From Torreya grandis (Eukaryota > Streptophyta > Pinopsida > Cupressales > Taxaceae), in NCBI GenBank assembly GCA_037957365.1, contig JARHVA010006311.1, positions 1 to 64,000 on the forward strand: a stretch of 64,000 bases of DNA, in the 5' to 3' direction. The notes below the pieces were generated by a model, which worked only from the letters and a program-made list of their open reading frames with translations, was not told the origin of the DNA and did no database searches. Within the stretch, counting starts at the first letter, position 1. Each line of letters begins with the position of its first letter. The translations under genes were made by a program, and so were the position numbers. Positions 45,121 to 57,179 of this stretch are shown here, in pieces.

Positions 45121-46255
45121 AATAGGTTGCATTCAAATCATCTCTCAATAGAGAGATAATAGGTTGCCTTCAAATTCTCTCTTGTCATAATACTTCTTTG
45201 TCACATACCACTTCACCTTGCATGACATCAACATTGACCTTGACATTAATGAAATCCATATTGAGCTTGACATCAATGACAACATAAATTCCAAAATACC
45301 AATAACAAAAACATACCTCAATAATTTTAACCATGATGAACTAGCCAATTTGAACCTATTTGATAATAATCTCTTCTTTACCATCACATCCACATCTAAT
45401 TTCTCTCTTAATCTTCATTATCTTGAACTAATTCATTGGGACCAGTAAAATGATGATATACCATTAGATGACTTCCATAATGAGGACGTAATTTTATAAT
45501 TCATGGTCCTTATGGATGGTCTGCCACTTTGATACCATAGACAAGGATTTGAAATTACATTGGACCCTATTGCCTACTTGGGAGAGAAAGAGAACTTCCT
45601 TACTCATGAAAGTCAAAAATAAAATCAAACAGTGAGGTTCTCTAGTGAAAACATCATTGATGCACTTTTTGACTTGGATAAAAATATATAAAAATATGAG
45701 TTCCTTGGTGAAAACCTATTTCAAGTACCAAAGGATGGGTAATTTTTTTCTCTTTCATAGGAATTATAAATCCCCACAAGTCCTCCTATCACATTTGGTT
45801 CATTATGAGTATAAAGGAGAAAAATACATTTTAACTATTAGTTCAAGAGTTTCCTTAGACATTTATTGAATGGCCATTACCTACATTTATTGATTCAAAT
45901 ACTTATTTCAGGGGTGAGCCTAATGGTGCATAATTAGATGAAGAATATCAATTTCAATAAATACCCTCTATCTTAGAGGATGGTTCTGCATTACTAGTGG
46001 AAGACACCATTAAAGTCAATATTGGTACTATAGATGATCATAAAATTATCAAACTAGGTGTGTCCCTCATATCTAAATAATGGGAATTCATCATTATTAT
46101 TCTCAAAGAACTCATTGATATATTTTCAAGGTCCTATTCATACATACTTTGGATAGATCTTAATTTGGTCATAGACCATCTTGGCGTGCACCTAAATGCA
46201 AGTAAATTAAACACAAGATACACAAAATGCATCTATGTATTGCTATATTAGTCAA
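45121..46255 (+). pseudogene. Tat region before RT
   Basis: Acidic, Asn/Asp-rich decayed coding sequence (HDINIDLDINEIHIELDIND; LANLNLFDNNLFF), then SENIIDALF and GENLFQV segments like the SETFLKVL repeat of the Tat-related element. The end (about 46090-46250) reads as the RT approach. A direct repeat AATAGGTTGC(A/C)TTCAAAT lies at 45121 and 45158. Confidence 0.5.
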
Positions 46256-46900
46256 AAAAGAATTAGAGAAATTATTGGGAGTAGGATTTATTTGACCAAT
46301 TGAATATTCATAGTGGATATATAATATCATCCTAGTCACTAAGAAACCAATGGGTATTCTCCTATGCATAAAATTTAGAGAAAGCAATAAAACATGTGCC
46401 AAAGATGATTTCTCTCTGCCTAACATTGATATGATCATAGAATTAACATTGAGCTATGAGATATTATCTCTCATGGATGGTTTCTCAAGATATAATCAGA
46501 TAAAGATAATACTTGATACTATCATAAACCATCATTCACCACTCCATGGGGGAAATTTTGTTTTCAAGTGATTCCATTTGGCTTAAATAATACTAGTGCT
46601 ACATACCAACATGAAATAATAGTCATCTTTCATGGCATGATGCATTATATTGCTGAGTATTATGCTTATTATATCACATGCAAATCAAAGTCATGAATAG
46701 ATCAACCAATAGTTCTATAGAGACTCTTAAAAGGCTTTGTGAATATAAGGTTCATCTTAATCCAAAAAAATGTGTATTTGGTATTACTTTAGGAAAATTG
46801 AAAGGTTTCATTGTTTCCCACAATGGTATTGAATTTGATCTTGCTAAGGTTAAGGACATCATAGAGATTCATTTTCCTTCTAATTTTAAATAGCTTCATA
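46256..46900 (+). pseudogene. Tat reverse transcriptase
   Basis: Blocks in order: PIEYS-stop-W (about 46300), ILVTKKPMGILLCIKFRESN, KTCAKDDFSLPNIDMI, YEILSLMDGFSRYNQIKI (46445-46510), then after a frameshift FGLNNTSATYQHEIIVIFHG (46576-46640). The Y-V-D-D box is unrecognisable (AEYYAYYI at about 46655). The frame 46678-46893 gives ETLKRLCEYKVHLNPKKCVF and GKLKGFIVSHNGIEFDLAKV. The MDG(F/Y)S-x-YNQI form is characteristic of the Tat/Athila branch, and with the second RNase H it points to Tat. Confidence 0.85.
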
Positions 46901-47079
46901 AGTTATAGGGAAAAACTTAATCTATTCCTTGATTCATTTCATAGATTATTCATTGATGCTACCCTTTTATTCACATCTTGAAGAAAGGCACCACTTTTAA
47001 ATGAAACACTAAATGTCAATAATCATTTGAGCATTTAAAAAATTATTTGTAAAATCCACCAGTGTGGGTCCCACCAATG

Positions 47080-47420
47080 CTAGGGAAGTCACTATTGATT
47101 TACATTTTAGAGACTAAACATGCCATGGGGCAAATTTTGGCATAGCACGATGATTAGGAAAAGTAAAATGCAATATACTATCTAAGCAAGACATTGGTCA
47201 CGTACTAGCATGATTATATACATATTGAGAAAGCATGCTTAGCAATGGTAATGACATCCCAAAATTTATGACACTACATGTTAAATAACAAAACCATTGT
47301 TATTGATAAGTTGACCCACTCAAGTATCTTTTGTCCAAAACAACTTTAACTAGCAACATGACCAAGTGGGTTATGTTGCTTAGTGAGTTTGACATTGAAT
47401 ATGTACATTAGAAGGTCATC
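47080..47420 (+). pseudogene. Tat RNase H, first copy
   Basis: Reads ETKHAMGQILA-stop-HDD, NAIYYLSKTLV, HIEKACLAMVMTSQNL-stop-HYML, NNKTIVIDKLTHSSIF and LVSLTLNMYI, the normal Gypsy RNase H order. The catalytic residues are partly changed. Stops at several Gln/Trp positions. Confidence 0.78.
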
Positions 47421-47479
47421 AAGGGGAAATTAATTGAAGAATAAGTTACTATAGCACATTTTTAGATACATGTATTTTG

Positions 47480-47900
47480 AACCTTCATTTCCCTAAGGGG
47501 TATATCTTTAATTTGGATGAATCATGTCAATGGAAACTATATTTTGATTGTCCCTTCAAAGCTTGTGGTTTAAGGGTTGACATTATATTCATCAGGATAC
47601 AAGGGGATATTATTCCCAAAGGATTTAAAATTGGTTTTCCATGCACTAATAAATTGTAGAGTATGAGTCACTTATTACAAGACTTCACCTTTTAATGCAG
47701 TGAAACATTTATCAGTTGACTATCTATGGAGATTCATAATTGATTATCAATCAATTTATAAACTAGTATCAAACTAAGGATGAGAAGTCCATGCCATAAA
47801 ATGGCATGGTTGATGGTCTCAAATAAAACTTTGAATGCAACTAGTTTGATAAAATTTTAAGAATCAATAATAGATGAACCAATGCTATGAAAACTATTGA
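47480..47900 (+). pseudogene. Tat second (archaeal-type) RNase H
   Basis: The frame 47477-47659 reads GYIFNLDESCQWKLYFDCPF and IRIQGDIIPKGFKIGFPCTN. It has the W-x-L-Y-F-D-(G) start with the first catalytic Asp, and the following strand pattern, of the extra RNase H found between RNase H and integrase in Tat elements. Its presence is the main reason for the lineage call. Confidence 0.7.
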
Positions 47901-48219
47901 ATCATTAATATAAATATCTTCTAATGTTCATGTATATAAATTCCTCATTGAAAATACTTTCATACTATATTATAGTTGTCCAACATCAGAAATGGTATAT
48001 GATATTGTTGGTTCTAATTCCCTTTGGTACTAATATATATACCACTACCTTCAATATCATATCCTTCTTGTTGACTTGTCTTATAATAAACATAAATACT
48101 TCATTTTTATCTCATCCCATTACTTTACTCATTATTACACTCTATCATAGAGGCTATGATGGGACACTAGTTCAATTTTAACCTTAGCTGAATTTGAATT
48201 AGTGATTAAAGATGTACAT

Positions 48220-48870
48220 GAGGGGATTTGTGAGTCCCATACTAGTGTAATTTTCCTTGCCAAGATACTCCTTTGGACATGATACTATTAATCCATAATG
48301 GAATTAGATGCATGTGCCTATGTTAAAAGGTGCCTTTCCTATCAAAAATATGGTGATATAATTATTTTTCCTTCATTATAACTTCAACCTATTACATCTC
48401 CTCGGTCATTTTCAATGAGGGGCCTCACTCTCATAGGTAAGATAAACCTTACATCCTTATATGGACAAACATATCATGACTGCCACATAGTATTTTAATA
48501 AGTGGGCTGAGGTAATTCCTCTCATGTATGTAACTAATAAGAAAATATCCAAATTCATTATGAATCACCTCATTTATCATTATGGCATTACCTCTACCAT
48601 CATATCTTACAATGTCAAATACTTTAAAAATAATGATGTGAAATCCCTTTGTACACAATTCCATATTAAAAACAAGTTTTCTAGTCCTTATTAACCCAAA
48701 GATAATGATCAAGATTATTAAGAAGATTGTCAATGATGTTAGTCATGATTGGAATTTGCAACCTATAGGTAAAACTCCATATTACATAGTTTTGGTTTTG
48801 AAGTTATCCTCCATATTGAGATGGCGTTTCTTCCCTATAAATCTCATTTTAGGACTTAATTAATGAAGAG
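48220..48870 (+). pseudogene. Tat integrase
   Basis: The zinc-finger end is visible (KRCLSYQKYGD at about 48327). Core: HIMTATYYFNKWAEVIPLMY (about 48470-48530), then KISKFIMNHLIYHYGITSTI with ISYNVKYFKNNDVKSLCTQF and HIKNKFSSPY-stop-PKDNDQ; the catalytic D-N segment is altered to YNVKY. The GF-EVILHIEMAFLPYKS region follows (48790-48840). Typical of Tat; dead. Confidence 0.8.
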
Positions 48871-48989
48871 GAGTATAGATTATCTTAGCTATAAGAGTTA
48901 GAGCTTATGGATGAGAAATAAATTATTGATTTGAACCATCTCAAGTCATATCATAATCACCCATGCCATAGTTATAACAAGCACATCCT

Positions 48990-49205
48990 TTCTATAGAAT
49001 TTGAATTTGGTGATCTTGTGTTAAAAGAGAATTAGAAAAACACCAATGTAGACCATGAAAATAAATTAAAAATTGAGCCTAATTATTTGGGTTCATTCAT
49101 CATCAAAACAAACTATGGATCTGGAGTATACATATTGTCAAAAACATATGGACAAGAACTATAGGAGCCCATGAATATTATGTATCTCAAGCACTTTTAT
49201 GCTTG
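48990..49205 (+). pseudogene. C-terminal end of Tat pol
   Basis: Reads VLKEN-stop-KNTNV, NKLKIEPNYLGSFIIKTNYG, SGVYILSKTYGQEL-stop-EP and MNIMYLKHFYA with a stop at 49203-49205. The final (N)-x-x-Y-L-K-x-(F/Y)-(Y)-A is the usual end of Tat pol. It marks the end of the coding region of the oldest element. Confidence 0.75.
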
Positions 49206-49697
49206 ATTTATTTGAACATTATCTATGAGTAACCCTACTTGGGGGTAAGTCCTTTTATGTTCCCTCAGTCCCTTCTCCATTCTTGAGTCAATACTTTTTC
49301 TTATCTCATGTCCTATTACCATATTGATTTGATTAAGACCTAGAGGTACACTAGGTGGATTCAAAAAATGATTTAATAAATATTTCAAATTTGGTCATCA
49401 TAAACACATATTTGTGGGTGGAATGTTAGAATACTTTAACATGGTTATTTTGTTTGATAGTCCTTAACAAACTCCTTTTATCTCATGTTATTCCTTTTCA
49501 CCATTTCACATCACTTCCTTTACATCCTAAATTGTTATTAAATGGTAGCCCCTTCACATCCTAATTATTTTTTGTTGGTAGTATTATTGTAGTCAGTTTA
49601 GCTATTATTTTAACCCCTACCTAAAGTTATTTTTATTTTTTTAGAATGTTCCTTGTATATTTATTTATATTCCCTTGTATATTCTACTTGCATAATA

Positions 49698-49700
<3 letters not shown>

Positions 49701-49746
<46 letters not shown>
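49701..49746. repeat. (AT)n microsatellite
   Basis: Uninterrupted AT dinucleotides for 46 bp. Confidence 0.98.
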
Positions 49747-49748
<2 letters not shown>

Positions 49749-49977
49749 TATTCCAAAAATCCTAAGAATTAGAAAATTTAAACTTTAAAAAAATCATAAA
49801 ATCATAAAAAGTCAAGCCGAAAAATATTTATATAATTTGTCATCATGTTTGTAAGTGGATTTCTCCTCTTGGTTATTTTATAAGTGGAATCAATTGAGTA
49901 TGATACTGATAAACCCCATTTTTAGTCAAACATTTATGGGTGGGAACATCTTATCTAGTCATGCAAGTCATTTCTCA

Positions 49978-50165
49978 ATGTTATCATCATTTTGTGATTC
50001 AATTCTATAATGATCATGTTATTTTGAGAGTAATCTATTCAATGATGTCACCATTTTGAGAGTCATTTATATAATTCTCTTTCCATTTGAAAAAATATCT
50101 ATTCAACACTCTTATCATTTTATGAGTTATCTATTCAACATTCTCATCATTTTGAGAGTCAATTT
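49978..50165. repeat. Tandem CATTTTGAGAG-type hairpin units in the Tat 3' region
   Basis: Five or so ~40-bp units such as CAACATTCTCATCATTTTGAGAG followed by TCATCTATT. Each contains CTC...GAG or TCTCA...TGAGA arms. They correspond to the block at 30390-30475. Confidence 0.7.
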
Positions 50166-50450
50166 CACTATTCTTCTCTTTTAATTTATTCCCATTTATT
50201 ATCACCATTTCTATTCATTCACCATTTTTGGGAGAAATACATTTGGCATGAATTCCATGAAAAAATATGTAGGTAACACTTAGGTGCATGGGGAATTTAG
50301 TGTTAGTTGGGCCACTTCCTCCTTCCATTCTCCTCCTATCTAGTTTGTCACATTCTCTATTTGACATTTTCCTAAACTTAGGGGCACAACCCAAGAGTAA
50401 TGCCTTTTTATCACATGTTCATAAGGATGTATTATTTTTTGTTTCTTGAT

Positions 50451-51254
50451 TTTAAATTGTGTTTTTATGTGTGACTGGTTGTTGTTTTTTGGTGTGTTTG
50501 TTTTAGTAAATAGGTTTTTTTGGTTTAGTACATTATGCTTTACACCTAGGTTTTGATTTTTAATATCTTGATATTAAGTTGTGAGTATTTTTATTTGAAC
50601 TAGTCTTTATTGATTACATTATTATTTATACTTAGGTCTTGATTTTTCATATCTTGATCTTGAGTTTCAACATTTACATATCAACTAGTTCTTACGCTTA
50701 TGTCAAATAATGTTATCATGATTCATTTATAATTATGGCGCATAATGTCATATGCAAAATTAAAAACCAAGTATTAGAGGCTTATATATGATGTCACATA
50801 ATAATACACATGGATAAGTGTGCTTAATTCATAATCAAAACATCATCACATTTTACGTAATCACACCAAAAGCAACTGAACAATATGGCTACATATACAT
50901 TACTCATGATACACTTCTATAAATGAGTGCATACAAAAAGTCATAAACATTATACATCATGATCCAATATCACTACATCAATGACACATCAAATCATTTT
51001 ATAATTAGTAAAGCAATTATGATAATAAAATAATGGAAAAAAATATTTCAACATCAATATCAAATCAAACATCTATTCTACATTCTACATCAACAAAAAT
51101 GAATTAGAAACAACGTCATATATATCAAAAGAATATCAGAGTTTGTATAAAACATATAACAAAAATTAATTTCATATACATCATAAAAAATTGATATACA
51201 TAATTAATAATTCATGTCATAATTAAAAACATAAATATATATCACAAAATCAAC
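50451..51254. other. AT-rich stretch, nothing recognised
   Basis: No open frame, RNA gene or repeat boundary seen. It may include remaining 3' parts of the Tat element. Confidence 0.4.
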
Positions 51255-53105
51255 TCTAACTCTGATCATCTCTAGGAGGGTTCCTTTATGGATCATCTTA
51301 TGGTACACTCTCTCTTGTCCCATATAGAGGTGGTGTCTATTATGGTAGATCCATAATCACTCATGGATGTGGAGTAGGACGTTATGCCATTGATCTATGT
51401 GATACTAAAGCATGTTGTGACCTTGAGGTAAAACTTTGAATATCATAAGCTTGAAATCTCAAGGCCATAACCTTTGTTGGTACTATTGACTCATATAGGT
51501 TTTGATGGTATCCTACCTCATACTTATCTTTTAAGATCTCTAGTAATACCTTTGAGAGGACATGCTATGTAACTACCTATTTAGATGAATCCCACTCCCC
51601 ATAGATCCTTTAAACATCAGCTCAAGCTCTGTCCCTCTCACTCTAGTTCTCTAGTTTGTAGTTAGTTGTGCATGAATGAATATCATATATGATACATTTG
51701 ACTTCCATGAGTCAATATATATTTACAAGGCTAAGATCTATCCATATGTGTATATAAGTTACTATTGTAACTAATCCACCCTTATCTCAAGTCCAAAAAT
51801 CTATATTAATCTCATGGTAATCTCCTCTTATAGACCATCTATGGTATACTATTCTATATCTGATCTAACTAGCCCTAAAGGACCTACTTGCTTAGAGTTG
51901 TTGGCTATCATCTATGTATCCTAAATAGGCCCCCCTATAATATCTTGAATATTGACATCTAGTTTGGGTCCCCATCCCCCATCTCCATCATGATATAATG
52001 AGTCATAGATGTTATTATTACTACTAGAGTTGCTACTACTATCACTTTTTATTACTAAATTTATAACCATCAACATATGCTTTTGCATGGGTCCCTATAT
52101 TGGCTACTATGAAGCACTCTCAATATTTAATGGCCCTAGTACCTATCCCTATACCTATCTCAATTACCAAACTAAAATATTTATAGGTGTTCTTTCCTTA
52201 GGAACTAATGGTGTGGTCAATCTAAATGGGAAATGCAAGGCCCACCATGTAATATATGCCCCTATCACCCCCACATATATTAGTTTACCTGTATAGGCCC
52301 ATATTACATGTGTTACACTATGAAAAATTTATCATGCATCATATTTGGTGATAGGATGTCCCCATTCATTTATATTACATGTGACATGTATGAAATAGTG
52401 AGGTCCCTGAGGCACATCCTATTGAATCCCAAACTACCTGAGGACATGATCAAGCCTATACCACTCTACATTAAAATTAGGCCTACCTATAATGTATCAA
52501 TTTGTAGTCATAAAATATGTAACCTAGCCATAATCTATCAATTGAAACTTAATCTATAAGCATATCCACCAACTAAAGTCTCCATAGATCATCTTATCTA
52601 TAGCCTGATAATAATGCAAAATATCCCTTTTATGACCTTGATGTCCTGCTCTTATCTAATACTAGCCATATCCTAAGTGCTAGTCTATTCATATCACTCA
52701 TATTAGAATAACCAAACACTTGTTATAAATTTTCACCTAGGATCAAACCTAGATCAATGTAGAAGGCACAATAATCCTACCTCAGTGATAGGCCACAATA
52801 TGAAAGACTATGTACAACTAGGCTATAACTATCAGGTCCCAGGTAAAATTGGTAGTCTAGTCTAGATTATCTCAGATTACTAATCCTAGATCCATATGGA
52901 ATTAATAAATGTTCTTATCATGTATTAATATGCCACTAATAATGGCCATAAAAATCATTACCTCTCTATCAACTAGTGGTAGTGGTGGTAACACCACTAG
53001 ATCTGGATCATCTTGAGGCACATCCATTAGGGTCTCAAGAAAATTAGTATCTATCACTCCCTCATGCATATAAATATCCATGATTCTAATAAAATCCTTT
53101 AACAT
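51255..53105 (-). pseudogene. Unidentified minus-strand coding-like remnant
   Basis: The minus strand starts with MLKDFIRIMDIYMHEGVIDT and an acidic/Pro stretch (DVPQDDPDLVVLPPLPLVDR, 53105-52902). It continues in pieces such as PQGPHYFIHVTCNINEWGHP (near 52400) and ILKDKYEVGYHQNLYESIVP (near 51530), and ends in a Pro/Arg-rich text (TPPLYGTRESVP; DDP-stop-RNPPRDDQS) near 51260. The pieces have amino-acid composition of a real protein and lie on one strand over 1.8 kb. The general plan (acidic start, middle with Trp/His, Pro/Arg-rich end) might fit a plant transposon-associated protein, but I cannot name it. Confidence 0.3.
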
Positions 53106-55313
53106 TGCCTATCATTGTTACTATAAATAATATAGAGACTGGCTTAAATTTGATGAACATCGTAGAAAGTGATTATGGCCTTTCTTGTTGACAATTAAAA
53201 AGTTGACATATATGAATGCCATCGCTCAGCTAATGCATTCAAGAATGCTCTAGTAGCCCAAATAAATGGCATCCATGTGATGTGTAATAAATAAAATAAT
53301 TTGAGTAAATCATAAACTTACTCAATCTAGATATTATGTGCATGCAAAAGGTGAGACCATCTATCCTGGGTAATTAGAACCTAGATTCATGCTTGTAATC
53401 AAAGTCATGTCAGTGAACTTAGCTAAATAAATCTATCTAAATATAGTATCCTAGCAAAAACATTTAATCAAAATAAAAAATAAATTATATCAATCTATCA
53501 AAACACCAATATAACCATCTAGGATAATCTAATCTCTTTATAAATCATTCCAACATTTCAAGTCTGATCTAATTATCTCTTAGGTGATTTCTTTATTTTC
53601 ATCAATTTCATTGTTTAGCAAGACATTCTCATTATTTGGTAGGATGTTCCCACTATTTCCATGACTATTTTTATCATTTTGGTGAAGTGTTTTCATCTTA
53701 GGTAATTTCACTATTTATCAACTCTATATCATTGTTTCCCTAATCAATCTCATCAATTTAGAACATCCAAATGACTTACAATAATTCCAATATTTAACAA
53801 GACTATATTTTCATTTTTCATACCTATCCAATCATTTAAGTGACATTTTCACATTTTATAATATACCATCGAGTCATTTTTTTCCTATCTAATTTTTATG
53901 ATCCTATCGATTTTAGCAACATCATATTTTTTGTCACATTCCTACCAATTTATCCATAATATTGAGAAATATCACCATTTATGTGAGTATTACCTATGTT
54001 TGCATGGATGACCCCACCAATTTCAATTTTCATGAAATTGGTAAATTTACAATCTACCTACTTTACCCTAGTATTAAATATACTAAATGCCAAAAAATTT
54101 AAAAATTTAAGTTAATTACTAGTTGCCCACTCCCCCATGGTCATTGGTATTCTTGAACTAGCTCGCTAAGGTGCATATGGTGTGGAATATGTGCCATATA
54201 ATGAAGATCACTCACACATAAATATGGATCACAAATTTATAATAGGCTATGGTGAAAATAAACCATTTTCACCCAGTAGGGGTGAATTTATAGCAAAAAT
54301 TAAAAAATACCCCCACCCCTCCCATTACATCATTCTTGTTCTTGGGAGGAATATTTATGGTTCCTTTAACCATTTTCAATCCTATTTTCAACTACCTTCT
54401 CTATTTCATGGCCTCTTCTACTATAGAACATGTCATTTTATTCCTTTTGAGGGCCTATCCATCAAAATTATTTTTTGGTCATTCCCTCAAGGGGCATCCT
54501 AGGTTCCCAAATACTGTTTGGGGCACCGTTGTGAATTATTTTTTAGAAAATTGAGCAAGAATCAACAAAACATGAAAAAATCATTATTAAATCATTTTCA
54601 AATCAAATTTTAATGACTCTTTCATTCTTTGAAAATATGTTACTTTTTTTGTGTTAAGCAACACCCTTGTCAAAATTTCAAATTATAACAATTTCTTACA
54701 ATAACACAAAACTTAGCCTAGAAACCATTGAAACATTCCAAATCTTCCACACTATTTAACATGCAAATTCTGTGACACATTGGTGCATCCCTAATTATGT
54801 AAATACATTATATTTAATCATTTAATTCATCATCAGTATCCCAAAATTAATCCCCTTATTACAAATATCTTACCAAGCATATTAAATCAAATCAATTAAA
54901 CCCTAAAAATGAGACTACAAAAGGACAAAATCAACCTAATTAGATCATTTATTAATTAATATAATTATACTTATCCTAAAAATGAGGTTACATAGAATGT
55001 ACATGTCATGAATATTTCCAAATCAATAATTCATATTAATCCTCATCATCCAAGACACTTACCAATTTAATATTCATTCAAAAGGTAAAATTCAATGAGA
55101 AAAGGGAGGAGTGGAAGCAAGCTCTATGACACCTCTCTTACACACTCAACCTCTTGTACCTCTCTTACATACACAAAGGGTCGATGACTTTACTTTATGA
55201 CATACTCTATGTTTCCATTATTGCAGTCTTCTTACAAATTCATCCTTCAACATTTATGAGGTTGAGGATCCATTCTCAACCCTCCATCTCAATATTACAT
55301 GGACCATTCACAA
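53106..55313. other. AT-rich intergenic or decayed element sequence
   Basis: No recognised gene. 54182-54502 (106 codons, plus strand) is open but without motif. 54440-54530 resembles the 3' non-coding part of the Tat-related element (31456-31545), so part of this stretch may be a relic of that family. Confidence 0.35.
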
Positions 55314-55556
55314 TCATTTGAAAATTTTATAAATTGATGATTCATTCTTCATTATAGATAAGTTTTTTTGTGTAAACTCACTATACCATTTTATCAAGAG
55401 AGCTTCACTTCTTCCTCCCAATTGTTCATAAAAATTCACTAGTTGCTTAGGGGAGATGATGCCCACATGAAAATGTGACATTGAAAAAAAATCTAAGGCT
55501 ACAATACAGGTGTAATCATGCTTAAAGGTAACATCCACATGGAAGGTATAAATCAT
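55314..55556 (-). CDS. Hypothetical 80-codon open frame
   Basis: MIYTFHVDVTFKHDYTCIVA...FYEQLGGRSEALLIKWYSEFTQ. Balanced composition and a helix-like GGRSEALLIKWYSEF segment make it look like a fragment of a real protein rather than random sequence. Upstream sequence on the same strand has no clear continuation. Not recognised. Confidence 0.25.
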   Translation of the reverse strand: MIYTFHVDVTFKHDYTCIVALDFFSMSHFHVGIISPKQLVNFYEQLGGRSEALLIKWYSEFTQKNLSIMKNESSIYKIFK

Positions 55557-55859
55557 CTTTGGTTTGTCTTATATTTGTTTTTTTTTTTCCTTTTATGTCT
55601 TGCCCAATCTGAGAACACACACCTAGGATGTTATGTTTAAAATTGTTTATTTTGATTTTCATGGCTAAAAGGAATTAACATCCTTTGTACTTTTGTGTTT
55701 AAAAAAAATAAATTGAAATCACAATATTAAAGGAGAAATAGAAACATAATTTGTCTTCACATGAGGATTTTGTGTTACCAACTAACCCAGGTGGAGATAA
55801 GGATATTTCAAACGTATTTTCTTCCTAGCTATGAGGAACAAATATTTATAAATATGGTA

Positions 55860-56340
55860 ATAGGATGAGTGGTTCATAGGATTATAACCTATAGTGAAAT
55901 TGAGAGTGATCAAGTATCTATGAATGAAGCTATTGATTTAAAAAAGGATGTGCTTTCACTTATGAAGAGTTCTCAAAAAAGAAGTAAAGGTGCTACCCAT
56001 TGATTGTCACTAAAATCCAATTGTAAGATAACAAAAAAAGGTGGGTAAATAGGGTTTTCTAAAGTACAATTAAGATGTGGAACATCACTAAGTTCAAACA
56101 TGGATCACTTGCTAAAAAAGGAAGAGGTTGAAACTAGTACATAGCTTGTTAAAGCACAACTAGGATGTGGAGCATCACTAAGCTCAAACATGGTCCACTT
56201 ACAAAAAGTGAATTACATTAATGTATATGGATCTAGATTTGGACTATAACTTCTTGGAGATTTTCTTATAAAAAATAAGGAATTACATGAACTATTATCA
56301 TTACCCTTATATTATATAAAGTGTTAATTTGTACTTTGTA
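55860..56340 (+). pseudogene. Unknown plus-strand remnant with duplicated peptide
   Basis: One frame reads SEIESDQVSMNEAIDLKKDV, LSLMKSSQKRSKGATH-stop, KVQLRCGTSLSSNMDHLLKK, EEVETST-stop-LVKAQLGCG, ASLSSNMVHLQKVNYINVYG. The segment (V/K)(K/Q)(A/V)QLxCGxSLSSNM(D/V)HL occurs twice because of a 90-bp tandem duplication. Few stops in about 150 codons. No family recognised. Confidence 0.3.
56061..56210. repeat. 90-bp period direct repeat, about 1.7 copies
   Basis: AAGTACAATTAAGATGTGGA...TCACTAAGTTCAAACATGG at 56061 and AAGCACAACTAGGATGTGGA...TCACTAAGCTCAAACATGG at 56151. The copies differ by a few transitions. The period keeps the reading frame. Confidence 0.85.
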
Positions 56341-57179
56341 AATGTTTAAATTTATTTTATATGTGCACTTGTGCTCAAATATTTGTAAGAGTGGGGTGCA
56401 TATGCAAGACGTATGCCCCCATAATATTTATAATTTGCATAGTGTATATTGTTATGATTATGAAATAAGTCTTTTTATGATGGCCTGAGTCCAAGACAAG
56501 CCCAGTATGTTGGTCCCTTTTGAGATGAGGGATTTAGCTTTCAAATCACTTAAATTAAAATAAAAGTGAGAAAATTTGTGAGATATAATTTTTTAATAAT
56601 ATTTTTCACATTGAGATATTATTAGTATAACTTTGAATCATATTAAGAGTTTTTATATTACATTATATTATGTAACTGAATATATCATTGAAGTAGTCGA
56701 TGGAACATGTAAAAATATTGAAAATGTTAACTCTGTATTATAATCATATAGTTGTAGGTAAATCATGTAAAGAACTTGTAAGTATTGAAATTTCATTGTA
56801 TCATGAAATTAAGTATAACATTGAATTGTATATGAAGCATTTAAAGTAATAATTATGTGTATAATAGTTTATTATGAACCATAATAAGAAGTAATGTCAC
56901 ACATAAGGCATAAAGGCTACATACAAGGGACATGTAAATGCCACCAAAATAGAGAAGGATAAAGGCTACAAATAAATGAATCAAGGTGGTGTATGTTGAA
57001 TAAACATAAGGTCAATGGCCATATATAATAAGCAATCATATTTATGCATATTCTATAAGATGAAATCAAATGAAACCAACATATGTTAATTGTATGTATC
57101 AATGTCCATTGTAACACATGTTAAATATGAATGATTACAAACATAAAATTTATACTTGAGCTTGTTAAATTTAAAAAAA
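56341..57179. other. AT-rich stretch, nothing recognised
   Basis: No coding or RNA signal that I can support. Confidence 0.4.

Larger units (their letters stand above)
49206..50450 (+). other. Tat 3' non-coding region
   Basis: No gene. It begins with a CTTGGGGGTAAG stretch shared with the Tat-related element, and contains an AT microsatellite and the hairpin repeat block. I could not find the 3' LTR of this element. Confidence 0.5.

Noticed and set aside
49701..49746. AT repeat as a functional origin or matrix attachment site
   Set aside because: A pure dinucleotide run is an ordinary microsatellite; nothing else supports a function.
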